From an uncultured Pseudomonadales bacterium (GTDB lineage Bacteria; Pseudomonadota; Gammaproteobacteria; Pseudomonadales; Cellvibrionaceae), in the NCBI GenBank assembly GCA_947494095.1, contig CANLTI010000005.1:53584-117583 (forward strand): 64,000 nt of DNA, given 5' to 3'. A program made the translations under genes and the position numbers. Of this stretch, positions 30,144 to 39,503 are shown one piece after another. Each line of letters begins with the position of its first letter. Positions within the stretch are counted from its first letter, which is position 1. The notes beneath the pieces are model-generated. The model searched no databases. It saw only the letters and a list, made by a program, of their open reading frames with translations, and was not told the origin of the DNA.

Positions 30144-31190
30144 TTAGCGATTGTATTCCACATCCGTTGTCGCCTCGCCTGTCATCAACTGCTGAATCAT
30201 GCATGAAATATCTTTATTCTCGAATAATACGGCATACAGTGCTTGCACCAAAGGCATATAGACACCCATTTCATCGACCTTCGCCTTGACTGTTTTTAAG
30301 GTATTAACGCCCTCTACCGCTTGCCCAATTTGGGCAACAGCTTCGTCTAACGTTTGACCTTTACCTACAGCAAAACCCGCTCGGTAATTACGGCTCATAT
30401 CTGAAGTACACGTTAAAATCAAATCACCCATACCGGCCAAACCTAAAAATGTCATAGTATCGGCACCTAACTCACTGGCAAAGCGACTCATCTCTGCCAA
30501 GCTACGTGTTAATATCATAGCGGTTGTATTATGCCCACATCCCAGAGCTGCCGCCATGCCAGTCGCAATCGCATAAATATTTTTAAGTGCGCCAGCTAAC
30601 TCTACGCCATATCGATCAGGGTTCGTATATACCCTAAAAGTACCCGAAGAGAATACCCCCGGAATCACCTCGAGCACCTCTTGGTGACTGCTGGCTACAA
30701 CACTGGCGGTGTATTGGTTTGTGACGATTTCTGCAGCAAAATTAGGCCCGCTTAGCACACCAATTTTTACATCACCTAGCTCTTGCTCTAAAATTTGGCT
30801 CATTAATGTAAAGCTACCAAACTCGATACCTTTAGTCGTACTCACCACCATAGTGCCGGGCTTTAATAAAGGCGCCACTTGCTTGGCAACATCACGAAAA
30901 GACAAGCTCGGTATGGCAATAACAACAACTTCACAATCAGCCACGCACTTTTCCAAATCACTTTCAAAAACCAAGGTTTCTTCTAGTGGGTAGTCAGGTA
31001 AATAGACCGCATTTCTTCGCGTTGTACGACACTGCTGCGCGCGAGCCTGATCGCGAATCCATAAACATGCGCCATGTCCATTACCCGCAATAATATTGGC
31101 AATCGCCGTACCAAAGCTTCCGCCACCCAAAATCGCTACGCGATACTTTTTATCGCCCGAGCTTGTATTTGTCAATTCCGACACACTCAC
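30144..31190 (-). CDS. gpsA: Glycerol-3-phosphate dehydrogenase [NAD(P)+]
   Basis: This cytosolic enzyme reduces dihydroxyacetone phosphate to sn-glycerol-3-phosphate for phospholipid synthesis. It has 348 residues. The Rossmann motif GGGSFGTA lies at about 22-29. The catalytic region includes [10 protein letters not shown] and [21 protein letters not shown] with the active Lys, then [12 protein letters not shown] and SRNYRAG. It is preceded by htpG on the same strand, 111 bases upstream. Confidence 0.96.
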   Translation of the reverse strand: MSVSELTNTSSGDKKYRVAILGGGSFGTAIANIIAGNGHGACLWIRDQARAQQCRTTRRNAVYLPDYPLEETLVFESDLEKCVADCEVVVIAIPSLSFRDVAKQVAPLLKPGTMVVSTTKGIEFGSFTLMSQILEQELGDVKIGVLSGPNFAAEIVTNQYTASVVASSHQEVLEVIPGVFSSGTFRVYTNPDRYGVELAGALKNIYAIATGMAAALGCGHNTTAMILTRSLAEMSRFASELGADTMTFLGLAGMGDLILTCTSDMSRNYRAGFAVGKGQTLDEAVAQIGQAVEGVNTLKTVKAKVDEMGVYMPLVQALYAVLFENKDISCMIQQLMTGEATTDVEYNR

Positions 31191-31231
31191 CTCAACACTT
31201 TAACTTCAATAATTAATAAGTGGCAACACTA

Positions 31232-31264
31232 AAAAACCCCGTCAACTTCCGTTAACGGGGTTTT
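31232..31264 (-). terminator. Rho-independent terminator of htpG
   Basis: AAAACCCCGT pairs with ACGGGGTTTT, with AAC/GTT pairing inside the loop. Read on the minus strand it is followed by a T run, 37 bases after the htpG stop. Confidence 0.8.
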
Positions 31265-31300
31265 ATTTAATGACCTAAGTATTTCACAAAAAATTTAAAA

Positions 31301-33220
31301 TTAGTGGCTTAATTCTAATAGCAACTTATTTAAACGCTGAACATAGGCCGCGGGGTCATTTAAGCTCCCGCCTTCGGCTAAGCTTGCTTGATCAAATAAT
31401 ACTTTAGCCAAGTCAGCAAATCGATCTTCATCGGGCTCTTGATCTAATTTTTTCACTAAAGGATGCTCTGGATTTAACTCTATCGTAGGCTTGTTTTCAG
31501 GTACATTTTGGCCAGCAGACTCGAGTAAACGACGCATTTGAGCGCCCATTTCATCATTCGCAACAACCAAGCAAGCAGGCGAGTCGGTCAAACGATGAGT
31601 AATACGCACTGCGGTTACCTCACCTTCAAGCGCTTTACCCATGCGCTCAGTTAAACCTTCTAATTGCTTTTCAGCTTCTTCTTGCGCTTTTTTCTCTTCT
31701 TCGGTTTCTACACTGCCGAGATCTAGCTCACCTTTGCTCACATCTTGGAATGACTTACCGCTATATTCCATTAAGTGGCCCATCAACCAATCATCGACGC
31801 GATCAGTTAACAGTAATACTTCGATGCCTTTTTTCTTAAAGACCTCTAAGTGCGGGCTGTTTTTTGCCGTGTTGTAGTTTTCAGCAACAACATAATAGAT
31901 TTTAGTTTGGCCTTCTTGCATACGCTCAATATAGCCATCAAGCGATTGATCTTGTACTTTAGAGGCCGACACTGTAGTGCAAAAGCGCATTAATTTAGCA
32001 ATTTTTTCGCGATTGCTCACATCTTCTGCGGGGCCTTCTTTCATGACCTCACCAAACTCAGACCAAAAACCAGCATACTTTTCAGGCTCTTTTTTAGCCA
32101 TTTTATCTAAAGTATCAAGCACGCGTTTTGTTAACGCCGATTTCATGCTGTCAATGTTGGGGTCTTTTTGTAAAATTTCACGCGATACATTTAATGACAA
32201 GTCATTCGAGTCAACGACACCTTTAATAAAGCGCAAATAAAGGGGCAAAAACTGCTCTGCCTCATCCATAATATAGGTGCGTTGCACATACAATTTTAAA
32301 CCGCGCGAAGCATCGCGGTATTGAATATCCATGCCCGCTTTGGCAGGGACATAGAGTAAACTCGTGTAGTCCAGCTTACCTTCAACACGGTTATGACTCC
32401 ACGTCAAAGCATCTTGAAAATCATGACTTACATGCTTATAAAACTCTTGGTATTCCTCGTCTTTAATATCACTGCGCGAACGAGTCCACAAAGCCGTAGC
32501 GCGGTTGATTGTTTCAAACTCAACCTCTTGAGGCGCTTCTTTCTTATCGTCGTCTTCGCTCACTGGAGCGGCTTCTTTTTCCATGATAATGGGCAAAGAA
32601 ATATGATCAGAATATTTTTTGATGATATTTCGTAAACGCCAACCGTCTGCGAATTCTTTTTCGTCGGCTTTTAAATGCAAAATAACATCTGTACCACGAG
32701 AAGCCTTTTCAACGGTTGCAATAGAGTAATCGGCTTCGCCTGCACTACTCCAATGCACGCCATTGTCTGCGCTATCACCGGCGCGGCGCGTAAGCACCTC
32801 AACTTTATCAGCGACGATAAAGGCCGAATAAAAGCCCACACCAAACTGACCAATTAACTGCGAATCTTTCTTTTCATCGCCAGAAAGGTTTTGTAAAAAT
32901 TGGGCTGTACCCGATTTAGCAATAGTACCTAAGTGCGCTACCGCTTCATCACGGCTCATACCAATACCGTTATCACTAATGGTAATGGTATTCGCCTCTT
33001 TATCAAAAGTTAAACGAATTTGAAGATCGGGATCGTTTTCGTATAACTCGCCTTTTTCAAGCGCTTCAAAGCGTAACTTATCGGCCGCATCAGAGGCGTT
33101 AGAGATAAGTTCACGCAAAAATATTTCTTTGTTCGAGTAAAGCGAATGAATCATCAATTGGAGTAATTGCTTCGCTTCTGTTTCAAATCCGCGTGTTTCT
33201 GTAGCTGCTTCAACCGTCAT
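31301..33220 (-). CDS. htpG: Molecular chaperone HtpG (Hsp90)
   Basis: HtpG is a cytosolic ATP-dependent chaperone. It has about 639 residues. The N-terminal GHKL ATPase begins [20 protein letters not shown]. The ATP lid and binding motifs include [26 protein letters not shown] and [11 protein letters not shown]. The middle domain has [12 protein letters not shown] and SREILQKDP, and the dimerisation domain ends with LLLELSH. I took the ATG at 33220, with AGGAG upstream; the frame opens 24 bases earlier. A matching sigma-32 promoter lies upstream. Confidence 0.97.
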   Translation of the reverse strand: MTVEAATETRGFETEAKQLLQLMIHSLYSNKEIFLRELISNASDAADKLRFEALEKGELYENDPDLQIRLTFDKEANTITISDNGIGMSRDEAVAHLGTIAKSGTAQFLQNLSGDEKKDSQLIGQFGVGFYSAFIVADKVEVLTRRAGDSADNGVHWSSAGEADYSIATVEKASRGTDVILHLKADEKEFADGWRLRNIIKKYSDHISLPIIMEKEAAPVSEDDDKKEAPQEVEFETINRATALWTRSRSDIKDEEYQEFYKHVSHDFQDALTWSHNRVEGKLDYTSLLYVPAKAGMDIQYRDASRGLKLYVQRTYIMDEAEQFLPLYLRFIKGVVDSNDLSLNVSREILQKDPNIDSMKSALTKRVLDTLDKMAKKEPEKYAGFWSEFGEVMKEGPAEDVSNREKIAKLMRFCTTVSASKVQDQSLDGYIERMQEGQTKIYYVVAENYNTAKNSPHLEVFKKKGIEVLLLTDRVDDWLMGHLMEYSGKSFQDVSKGELDLGSVETEEEKKAQEEAEKQLEGLTERMGKALEGEVTAVRITHRLTDSPACLVVANDEMGAQMRRLLESAGQNVPENKPTIELNPEHPLVKKLDQEPDEDRFADLAKVLFDQASLAEGGSLNDPAAYVQRLNKLLLELSH

Positions 33221-33275
33221 GGACAGGCTCCTATACAAGTGCAAAATAAGTGCATTAGAATGGTAACTGCCGCAA

Positions 33276-33303
33276 AGATGGGGCTCGCAAATTGAATTTC
33301 AAG
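33276..33303 (-). promoter_or_regulatory. Sigma-32 heat-shock promoter of htpG
   Basis: On the minus strand CTTGAAA (33303-33297), a 13-base spacer and CCCCATCT (33283-33276) match the sigma-32 consensus almost exactly. It lies 56 bases before the htpG start codon and just after the stop of the small upstream lipoprotein gene. Confidence 0.87.
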
Positions 33304-33316
33304 GGCATGTCACGAC

Positions 33317-33649
33317 TTAATGGCAATCGTAAACTTTAAAGGTTTGCTCACCGTCTTTCATGTCACCTTTAGCCACAATAGTGTCACCCGACATTACGGC
33401 TGCTTGATTTTTAGCCAATGTAATAAGCTCATTTTGTTGTTTTTGTGCAGAGCGGCCCACTAACACCACTTTGGTCAGCGTCTTTGACCTTGTTTCACCG
33501 ATTTGCTGGCAATTGGCAATAGCTTGGGGCTTAACGAGTGTGACCCACTGCGAATCCATGTTGGGTGATACCCAAGCGCAACCACCTGCAAACACAGCGC
33601 CTAGCGCCACAGAAATAGCCTTATACGTATATTTTTTATGTGAATTCAT
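33317..33649 (-). CDS. Small lipoprotein (DUF4156-like)
   Basis: This 110-residue protein has a signal peptide with a lipobox-like FAGGC. The mature part fits the DUF4156 pattern: an ANCQ motif, a central KVVLVGRSAQKQQNELITLAKN helix, then GDTIVAKGDMKDGEQTFKVYDC with a closing Cys. Members are small envelope lipoproteins of unknown role. It lies upstream of htpG on the same strand, but htpG has its own promoter. Confidence 0.7.
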   Translation of the reverse strand: MNSHKKYTYKAISVALGAVFAGGCAWVSPNMDSQWVTLVKPQAIANCQQIGETRSKTLTKVVLVGRSAQKQQNELITLAKNQAAVMSGDTIVAKGDMKDGEQTFKVYDCH

Positions 33650-33696
33650 TGCTATGTACTACCTTACTAATATTAAGTTTTGTTACTAAAATGAGT

Positions 33697-33848
33697 GTAA
33701 CTATTCAACCCAGCGGATAAATCTCACCTGACAGGGTGCTGATGGATTATTTTCTGAGCATTTAAGCTTATAGGGCGCCCACAGATGGCTTGAGTGGGCC
33801 AGTCAATGATTCATTAGCGCCCGATTTCAGCACCTCTAAAAGCTACTC
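33697..33848 (+). mobile_element. Internally deleted copy of the GTAAC-ended miniature element
   Basis: It begins GTAACTATTCA and keeps CTCACCTGACAGGGTGCTGA, TGGATTATTTTCTGAGCATT and CAATGATTCATTAGCGCCCG, but lacks the middle of the family. The right end is worn (CCTCTAAAAGCTAC). It lies between the FHA gene and the small lipoprotein gene. Confidence 0.72.
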
Positions 33849-33859
33849 AATGTTTAGCA

Positions 33860-34846
33860 TTACTCGGCTTGTTGATGATTTTTTTCAATATCAACATCCA
33901 CCTCGCCATATAGCCTATCAGCCTCTTTTATAAAGAGTGCGCTAGTCACCTTACTGCGAATATTCATACTAGGTGCGACTAGGTTTTTTTGATAAGGCAC
34001 GCTATTCATACGCGGCGTATCAAGCACTGTCAAAAAAGTATCGACTACTATAGCTGCAGGTATAACCAAAGCCAATAGCATCCTAGGCCAACGTTTAAGC
34101 CGCGTTGCCATACGCAAACTCAATATCGTCACCACAAATATCGTAGCAGCGAGCATACTCTTTCCAACAAACGCCCACAGAGGCTCGGCAGGCAAATGAT
34201 AACTAAGCCAAGGCACAAAAAAGCCCAGTACCTGTAAAACAATGAGGCTAGTTAAGACCAACAACAACTGCGTCACTAAGCGGCCCTCACCCAATAACGC
34301 ACGCCCAATAGTCGCCCAAATGCCCGCATACATAAAGGCTGCAAGTAATGTATAAAACGCCTGTGATGCGTACTTCTGAAGAAACTCAGTATTCGGCAGA
34401 CTCAGATAAGACTCCGCCACAATACAGACCCCCAGCAAAAGCGCGCATAACATCACCACAGGCCAAATGCTTAAGCGGTAAATACACTCATGCCAAAAGG
34501 TTAATGGCTGCGCAGGCGCCACAGGGTGATCACTGCGTAAAATGCGAAATCGGCTACGCCCCAATAACAAAATATCACCGCTACTTAATTTAGAGCAACC
34601 TAATACCGATGATTTTTTGCCGACTTCTGGCTCAACAATAATGCCATTGACGCTCGCCAAATCTGTGCACGATATAGTTTGGACCGCTGCATCATAGGCA
34701 ATTTGCACATGACTAGCGTCAACAAATACGTCATCTACTACAATATTCTGGTCTAATCCTCGGCCTATATGGATTAAATGCGTATCGAAGCGTTGGCGTG
34801 TTAAAACATGGCCCGATTTATTAATCTGCTCAACGACTAAGGCCAT
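33860..34846 (-). CDS. FHA-domain multi-span membrane protein
   Basis: The N-terminal 100 residues are a forkhead-associated domain, which binds phosphothreonine peptides: HIGRGLDQNIVVDD, the conserved DASHVQI and SVNGIIVEP, then LLLGRSRFRIL. After it come about five membrane helices (residues about 125-270) and a short cytoplasmic or periplasmic tail. The start overlaps the end of the upstream protease gene by 10 bases, so the two are translationally coupled. No kinase gene is in the window. The role is unknown; a membrane-bound readout of Thr phosphorylation is the natural guess. Confidence 0.8.
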   Translation of the reverse strand: MALVVEQINKSGHVLTRQRFDTHLIHIGRGLDQNIVVDDVFVDASHVQIAYDAAVQTISCTDLASVNGIIVEPEVGKKSSVLGCSKLSSGDILLLGRSRFRILRSDHPVAPAQPLTFWHECIYRLSIWPVVMLCALLLGVCIVAESYLSLPNTEFLQKYASQAFYTLLAAFMYAGIWATIGRALLGEGRLVTQLLLVLTSLIVLQVLGFFVPWLSYHLPAEPLWAFVGKSMLAATIFVVTILSLRMATRLKRWPRMLLALVIPAAIVVDTFLTVLDTPRMNSVPYQKNLVAPSMNIRSKVTSALFIKEADRLYGEVDVDIEKNHQQAE

Positions 34847-36234
34847 GCGACCACCTCAACAAAATGCGTTAAAAAGCGCTGTGCGGAGTCTTGCGCGACC
34901 CCCGATAAAGTAAAGTGGCTCATAACAGCCTGCTTGTCTTTATCCACCGAAATAGCCATATAAAATGCATCGTAGAGATTTTCAAAGTTTTTATATCCGC
35001 GCAAGCAATAACTTATCCTCGATGTCATATCATACTGATTAACAACCTCACGATTAATGCACTGATAAGTGCCTAGCTGCTTTTTAGAGCCTCTATTGGC
35101 CGGCATAGCATTAGCGGTATCACGTGCCAGATACTGATAAGCACTATAACTTGGCCACTCTAGAGCCTCAAAGTATAAAAATTCATACTCCATAAATCCT
35201 GAATTAAACTTCGAGCCTAAATAAATATTAGAGCCACTATGGCAGCCTCGACTAATAGTATTGACGTTCAGTTTTTTGTTTTTATGACTATCACCCCAAC
35301 ATTCCAGCCATGGTAGGTCAGAGCTTTTGACTGTCGCTTCGGCCATAGCATTAACCGTCCAATGAGAATCGAGAGCGGCATCAATCATGGCAGTAGTATG
35401 AGAGGCAATTTGCTTACCCATACTTTTCAATAGCTCGTCGGTTTTCTCAAGAGGCTCCACGCGCGAAGGCAAGGCAACACCCGCACTTCTGGCCTCTACT
35501 TGTATTTGAGCATCGATGCTATCAGCATCCTTTTCTGCGGCGCCACCATGCTCTTGCAAATGCGACTGGTAACGCTGAGTTAGCTGCCGTAGTGCTTTGA
35601 CAGGAACTAAAAACCCAATTTGATTACCCGAAGTAGCCACATTAACACCCACTACACGCGCCTCATCACTGACTACTGGACCACCACTCATACCCGAGTT
35701 AATAGCGCCACTAAAATGTATTTGCTCCGTAAAACGATGCTCCACTAAACCGTTAAAAGTCCCTTCAACAACAGTCATACCTAAGTCATGAGGGTTGCCC
35801 AGTGAATATAATGTTTCTCCTTTTTTAGGAAGCTCACGCTGCAGCTCAAAGGGCTGACCCAGGTTAATATTTGATATCGATGGAGCCAGAATAGCCAAAT
35901 CGCTCACCACATCTATATCCAAAATATCCAGCACAATTTTTTTATTATTGCGCTCAATTTCAATACGATATTTTTCTGGCTCAAAAACCTTTGCTGAGAT
36001 CACATGGTAATTGGTGGCTAACACACCACCCTCCATGATCACAAAACCTGTACCTAATGAGTTTTGACTACCCGAGGCAATTTCAATAATTTTTACTTGA
36101 TACACTGAAGACTCATAAGCCGCATACACATCAACGGCTTTATTAGAAGCCACCGCTAATGCACTACAAAAAAAAGCCCATAAAATCATAACAGTACTAA
36201 GACTACGTAATACCCACCACTGAGAAGAGAACAA
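34837..36234 (-). CDS. Secreted trypsin-like serine protease (S1C type)
   Basis: A signal peptide (about residues 12-29) leads to a trypsin-fold domain with a complete triad: His77 (TNYHVI), Asp112 (VSDLAIL) and Ser183 (GMSGGP). It resembles the HtrA/DegP protease core, but I see no PDZ domain. Instead there is a unique 240-residue C-terminal region with paired Cys residues (LECWGDS, RGCHSGS, YQCINRE, ISYCLRG). It overlaps the FHA gene, forming a two-gene unit, so it probably works in the periplasm with that membrane protein. Confidence 0.83.
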   Translation of the reverse strand: MFSSQWWVLRSLSTVMILWAFFCSALAVASNKAVDVYAAYESSVYQVKIIEIASGSQNSLGTGFVIMEGGVLATNYHVISAKVFEPEKYRIEIERNNKKIVLDILDIDVVSDLAILAPSISNINLGQPFELQRELPKKGETLYSLGNPHDLGMTVVEGTFNGLVEHRFTEQIHFSGAINSGMSGGPVVSDEARVVGVNVATSGNQIGFLVPVKALRQLTQRYQSHLQEHGGAAEKDADSIDAQIQVEARSAGVALPSRVEPLEKTDELLKSMGKQIASHTTAMIDAALDSHWTVNAMAEATVKSSDLPWLECWGDSHKNKKLNVNTISRGCHSGSNIYLGSKFNSGFMEYEFLYFEALEWPSYSAYQYLARDTANAMPANRGSKKQLGTYQCINREVVNQYDMTSRISYCLRGYKNFENLYDAFYMAISVDKDKQAVMSHFTLSGVAQDSAQRFLTHFVEVVAWP

Positions 36235-36251
36235 TAAAAGCTCCTTATTTT

Positions 36252-36440
36252 GTCACTATACAGAGATACCGAAATCGGGCACTAATAAACCATTAACTGG
36301 GCCGCTCAAACCACCTGCGACTTTGTGCTCCTGCAAAGTCTACCCCCACGTATCCATGCTGGGACAGGCGCTTAAATGCCCAGAAAATAATCTATCAGCA
36401 CCCTATCAGGTGAAGTTTGTCAGCTTAGCTGAATAGTTAC
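36252..36440 (-). mobile_element. Copy of the GTAAC-ended miniature element with perfect 8-bp duplication
   Basis: The 189-base element runs from GTCACTATACAG to CTGAATAGTTAC. Immediately outside both ends is CTTATTTT (36244-36251 and 36441-36448), a perfect 8-base direct repeat as left by transposition. It has the family core CAGAAAATAATC, ATCAGCACCCTATCAGGTGA and ACTTTGTGCTCCTGCAAAGT. Confidence 0.88.
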
Positions 36441-36534
36441 CTTATTTTTTATCTGATAATTGCTGCTGATACACCATTATTCAGCGACCGCTTTTGCATA
36501 CCGCATGATTAATGGCAACATAATAGATATCGGC

Positions 36535-37185
36535 TTAAGTAATACTATTTATGGCCCAAGGCATACGCCAAGGCGCAAGAAACAACGGCACCTTAAAATA
36601 AGCCAGCACCAAATACACTAACGCTAAAAAAAGCCCGCCACCAACACCGTATAAATGAGCATCTACGGCAACTAAACCACCAATACTATCAAGTAAATAT
36701 GTGTCATCAAAATTTGGCATCTGCTCGACGATCAACTTTCCTGCAACCAAAAAAGCCAGCAATAATGCAAAGCTACGGCTTAGCCACCACTGCCAAATAA
36801 TACCCACCACCAAAAAGCCCTCTATAGCACCCGAAAACCCGCGATAACTCATTGCAGTATTCGTCATAACAAGACCTGCGCTAATACCTAAAGGTAACAA
36901 CAAAAGCATAGCCAGCAATAATCTAGCAGGCACTATAGAAACGCACAAAAACCATACAACTGTCGCGCCCGCCACATTTATCAGCGTATGTTGCATCCCC
37001 AAGTGAATGAAGTGTGCACTCAACCACTGATAACTAAAGCTTTTATGGGTGTGTAACTCTAAGTATTCAAGTTGCTGCTCAGACAAAAAACTTAGCAATA
37101 ATAAAATGCCCATAAATACCATAAAGCAGCCATGCTTGATGGTGGGCTGCGGTGGGTAAAATAGGCTATTGGGCAAAGTCAGCAA
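36535..37185 (-). CDS. Rhombosortase-like rhomboid serine protease
   Basis: This is an intramembrane protease of the rhomboid superfamily with about six helices. HFIHLGMQHTLIN matches the rhomboid His/Asn oxyanion region, GFSG holds the nucleophile (Ser118), and AVDAHLYG the catalytic His177. Short rhomboids of this kind (rhombosortases) process proteins bearing a C-terminal GlyGly-CTERM anchor. No such tail is evident on proteins in this window. The listed start is a TTG with GGTAGG upstream; an ATG at 37122 is an alternative. Confidence 0.72.
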   Translation of the reverse strand: MLTLPNSLFYPPQPTIKHGCFMVFMGILLLLSFLSEQQLEYLELHTHKSFSYQWLSAHFIHLGMQHTLINVAGATVVWFLCVSIVPARLLLAMLLLLPLGISAGLVMTNTAMSYRGFSGAIEGFLVVGIIWQWWLSRSFALLLAFLVAGKLIVEQMPNFDDTYLLDSIGGLVAVDAHLYGVGGGLFLALVYLVLAYFKVPLFLAPWRMPWAINSIT

Positions 37186-37229
37186 CGGCTAAGCCTACCC
37201 TATTTAAACGCTTAGTATAATCTATCATA

Positions 37230-38657
37230 TTAAAAAGGCAGTGGCATAGGCTGTCCATTTAGCGTGGCCTGCCCCTTTTTATAATCGATATTAAAATTAT
37301 AGATATTTTGTTGTGATGCGATAAAGCCCTGCAACACAAGCATTTCCAGCACCGAAGGTACCTGCGCTGCAGCGGCTTCATTTAGCTCACTCCCCGTAAA
37401 TACACGCTCCTCCATTAACCACTGCTGTTCAATTTGATTGCGCAGATACAGCTCAGCAAATCGCACCGCCAAGGCCGCTTCAATTTCAGCATCCAAATTA
37501 AAAATCATAAAAGGCAATAACCCTATAGGATTATTAGGGTTTAAATTGGCATTAGCTAACGAGCCGCCTTCAATCGTCAACAATGAGCGGGCAGAAAATT
37601 TACCTTGCTCCGTTGTAAGTTCCAAAGTATCTAACTTGAACTCAGGCGAAGCAGGCAACAACTCCTTTAATATCAAATCCCCAAAGTATTGCTGCCAATA
37701 CTCGGCATCAGCATTCGCAGGCATATTTTCTAAAAAGGCATAATAACTTTCAAGAAAAACTAAACTAAACTTCAGATACGATAGTTTAAGATGAATATCG
37801 CTCATCTCAGTATCAAACGCAGCAACACGCAAAGAGCCTACTTTAAGCTCGCTTAGGTAGTTTAACGTATTATTGATAGCATCAATTTTAGCCTCTGCCT
37901 CAAAGTGCATACCCTTAAGTACAACACTTGCCGTTTCATTTTTGAGGCTACCTACACTAATAAAAAACTTACCCGGCGCCACTTGAGCACTATGCCAACT
38001 CGCCAACTCAGCCGATAATTCAGCCTTTAATGCTTGCGCTGTCATGGCAAAAGTACTGCCGCCTGAAGGCATTGCTTTGATACTGATTCGAGGTAACGCC
38101 ATGGTATAAATCAACTTGCGATCTAAACCTATTGCACCCTCACCCTCATACCCATCAGCCGTAATAGACAACGCCTCGGTAGTCAACTCAAAAGGTAACC
38201 AGCGATCATGTAAGGCGACTTTCCCGGTTAAATCCATCCGAGCCACCAACTGATAAAGCGGACCTTCACCAATAACCGAGAGTACATTATGCAAATAGGC
38301 TTCATGCTGATCCAATAGCGTCACTTGCAAATCAAACCCGCCCAGCCCTAGGCTAAAGGCTTTGGTTTTATCGCCTAACAAAAAAGGCCCATGCGCGAGA
38401 TTAAAAGCAACAGGCAATTCGACAGGCTCACTCTCATGAGTCAGCCCCTCAATATCACCCACCGAAACCAACATCACTCCCTCACTATTAAACCAACCGC
38501 GCTTATAGCTCTGCCATTTAGCACTATAAGCGGGCAAGCTGTTGATATACGCAGCCGTATCTTGCATTGATTTTTCGGCCTGCCAGCCCATAAACCCGGG
38601 CACAACCAATAGCAAAGGCAAGATCACAAAAAGTAAAATCGATATTATTTTTTTCAT
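37230..38657 (-). CDS. DUF945 (YdgA-like) family protein
   Basis: This 475-residue protein has an N-terminal membrane anchor or signal (IISILLFVILPLLLVVPGF). The body fits DUF945: YKRGWFNSEGVMLVS, repeated beta-strand lines, and a final Gly-rich ATLNGQPMPLPF. The family is periplasm-facing in the inner membrane and its function is unknown. It lies 35 bases after an AsmA-like gene, probably in one transcript. Confidence 0.75.
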   Translation of the reverse strand: MKKIISILLFVILPLLLVVPGFMGWQAEKSMQDTAAYINSLPAYSAKWQSYKRGWFNSEGVMLVSVGDIEGLTHESEPVELPVAFNLAHGPFLLGDKTKAFSLGLGGFDLQVTLLDQHEAYLHNVLSVIGEGPLYQLVARMDLTGKVALHDRWLPFELTTEALSITADGYEGEGAIGLDRKLIYTMALPRISIKAMPSGGSTFAMTAQALKAELSAELASWHSAQVAPGKFFISVGSLKNETASVVLKGMHFEAEAKIDAINNTLNYLSELKVGSLRVAAFDTEMSDIHLKLSYLKFSLVFLESYYAFLENMPANADAEYWQQYFGDLILKELLPASPEFKLDTLELTTEQGKFSARSLLTIEGGSLANANLNPNNPIGLLPFMIFNLDAEIEAALAVRFAELYLRNQIEQQWLMEERVFTGSELNEAAAAQVPSVLEMLVLQGFIASQQNIYNFNIDYKKGQATLNGQPMPLPF

Positions 38658-38692
38658 TAAACACTCAACACATGTAAGTTTTAAGGCTTATT

Positions 38693-39484
38693 TTAACGCC
38701 CAAATAAACCTTTTAATTTATTAATAGCGCCTTTTTGTTCTTCATTGAGATTTTCTTCAAGCTTTTCTTTAAGCTTATCTTCGACTTCACTTTTAAGCAC
38801 TTTTTTCAGCTTTTCCTTTGCGATATCCTCTGCTTCATCTAATATCGGCTGTAAAATAGCAACACCTAACTCACCAGCGGTTAAACCTTTACCACCACCA
38901 TTTAGCTGACTACGCGATAAATCGGGAATATTTAATGCGTATTCGCCATAAGATTCTGTTACTAAGCGCATATTATTATTGGCAAAGTGTAAATTATTTA
39001 AGGTAAATCTCGGTTCAAACGAAGACGATTGCGTATCATCTTGTGCCGGCTTATCATCCGCGCCGCCACCTGACTGATTAGCAAATTGCTTGACAGAATC
39101 CAGTAGGGCTTGAATATTGGTTGTTAAGCCTTTTTGCTCAGCAACAATACTGACACCTTCAATCGTAATATCATCAATAACAATCACGTCAGTCTTTAAG
39201 CTCATAGGGTCAATTTTGACTCTAAAAACATCCGCTTTAAAGGCATAAGGTGAATTAAAACCCTTAGGGTTAGCCACTTCAAAGCCTTTAAGCTCAGACA
39301 TGCCTTTAAATAAATTGATATTCACACCCTTTAGGTTAACCGCCGTTTGAGTCACCTTTGGCCCGTGAGTTTCTACAGCGTCTTCCACCAATGAACCAAG
39401 GTTCATTAAGATGGCAAAGACACCGCCAACAACCAACAGCACAACGATAAATACAATCATTAATGTAATTTTTATTGCTTTCAT
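38693..39484 (-). CDS. AsmA/DUF748-like membrane-anchored protein
   Basis: One N-terminal helix (ITLMIVFIVVLLVVGGVFAIL) is followed by a beta-rich region of the AsmA/DUF748 type (VNLKGVNINLFKGMSELKGFEVANPKGF). It ends in a long charged, Lys/Glu-rich coiled segment (about residues 210-263). I took the ATG at 39484; the longer frame runs back into the symporter gene. It starts about 20 bases after the symporter stop, but the products do not suggest a shared pathway. Confidence 0.72.
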   Translation of the reverse strand: MKAIKITLMIVFIVVLLVVGGVFAILMNLGSLVEDAVETHGPKVTQTAVNLKGVNINLFKGMSELKGFEVANPKGFNSPYAFKADVFRVKIDPMSLKTDVIVIDDITIEGVSIVAEQKGLTTNIQALLDSVKQFANQSGGGADDKPAQDDTQSSSFEPRFTLNNLHFANNNMRLVTESYGEYALNIPDLSRSQLNGGGKGLTAGELGVAILQPILDEAEDIAKEKLKKVLKSEVEDKLKEKLEENLNEEQKGAINKLKGLFGR

Positions 39485-39503
39485 TTTTACTCTACTCGTT
39501 AAA

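Noticed and set aside
34837..36234. Trypsin-like protease as HtrA/DegP
   Set aside because: The triad matches, but there is no PDZ domain and the C-terminal half is Cys-rich and unrelated.
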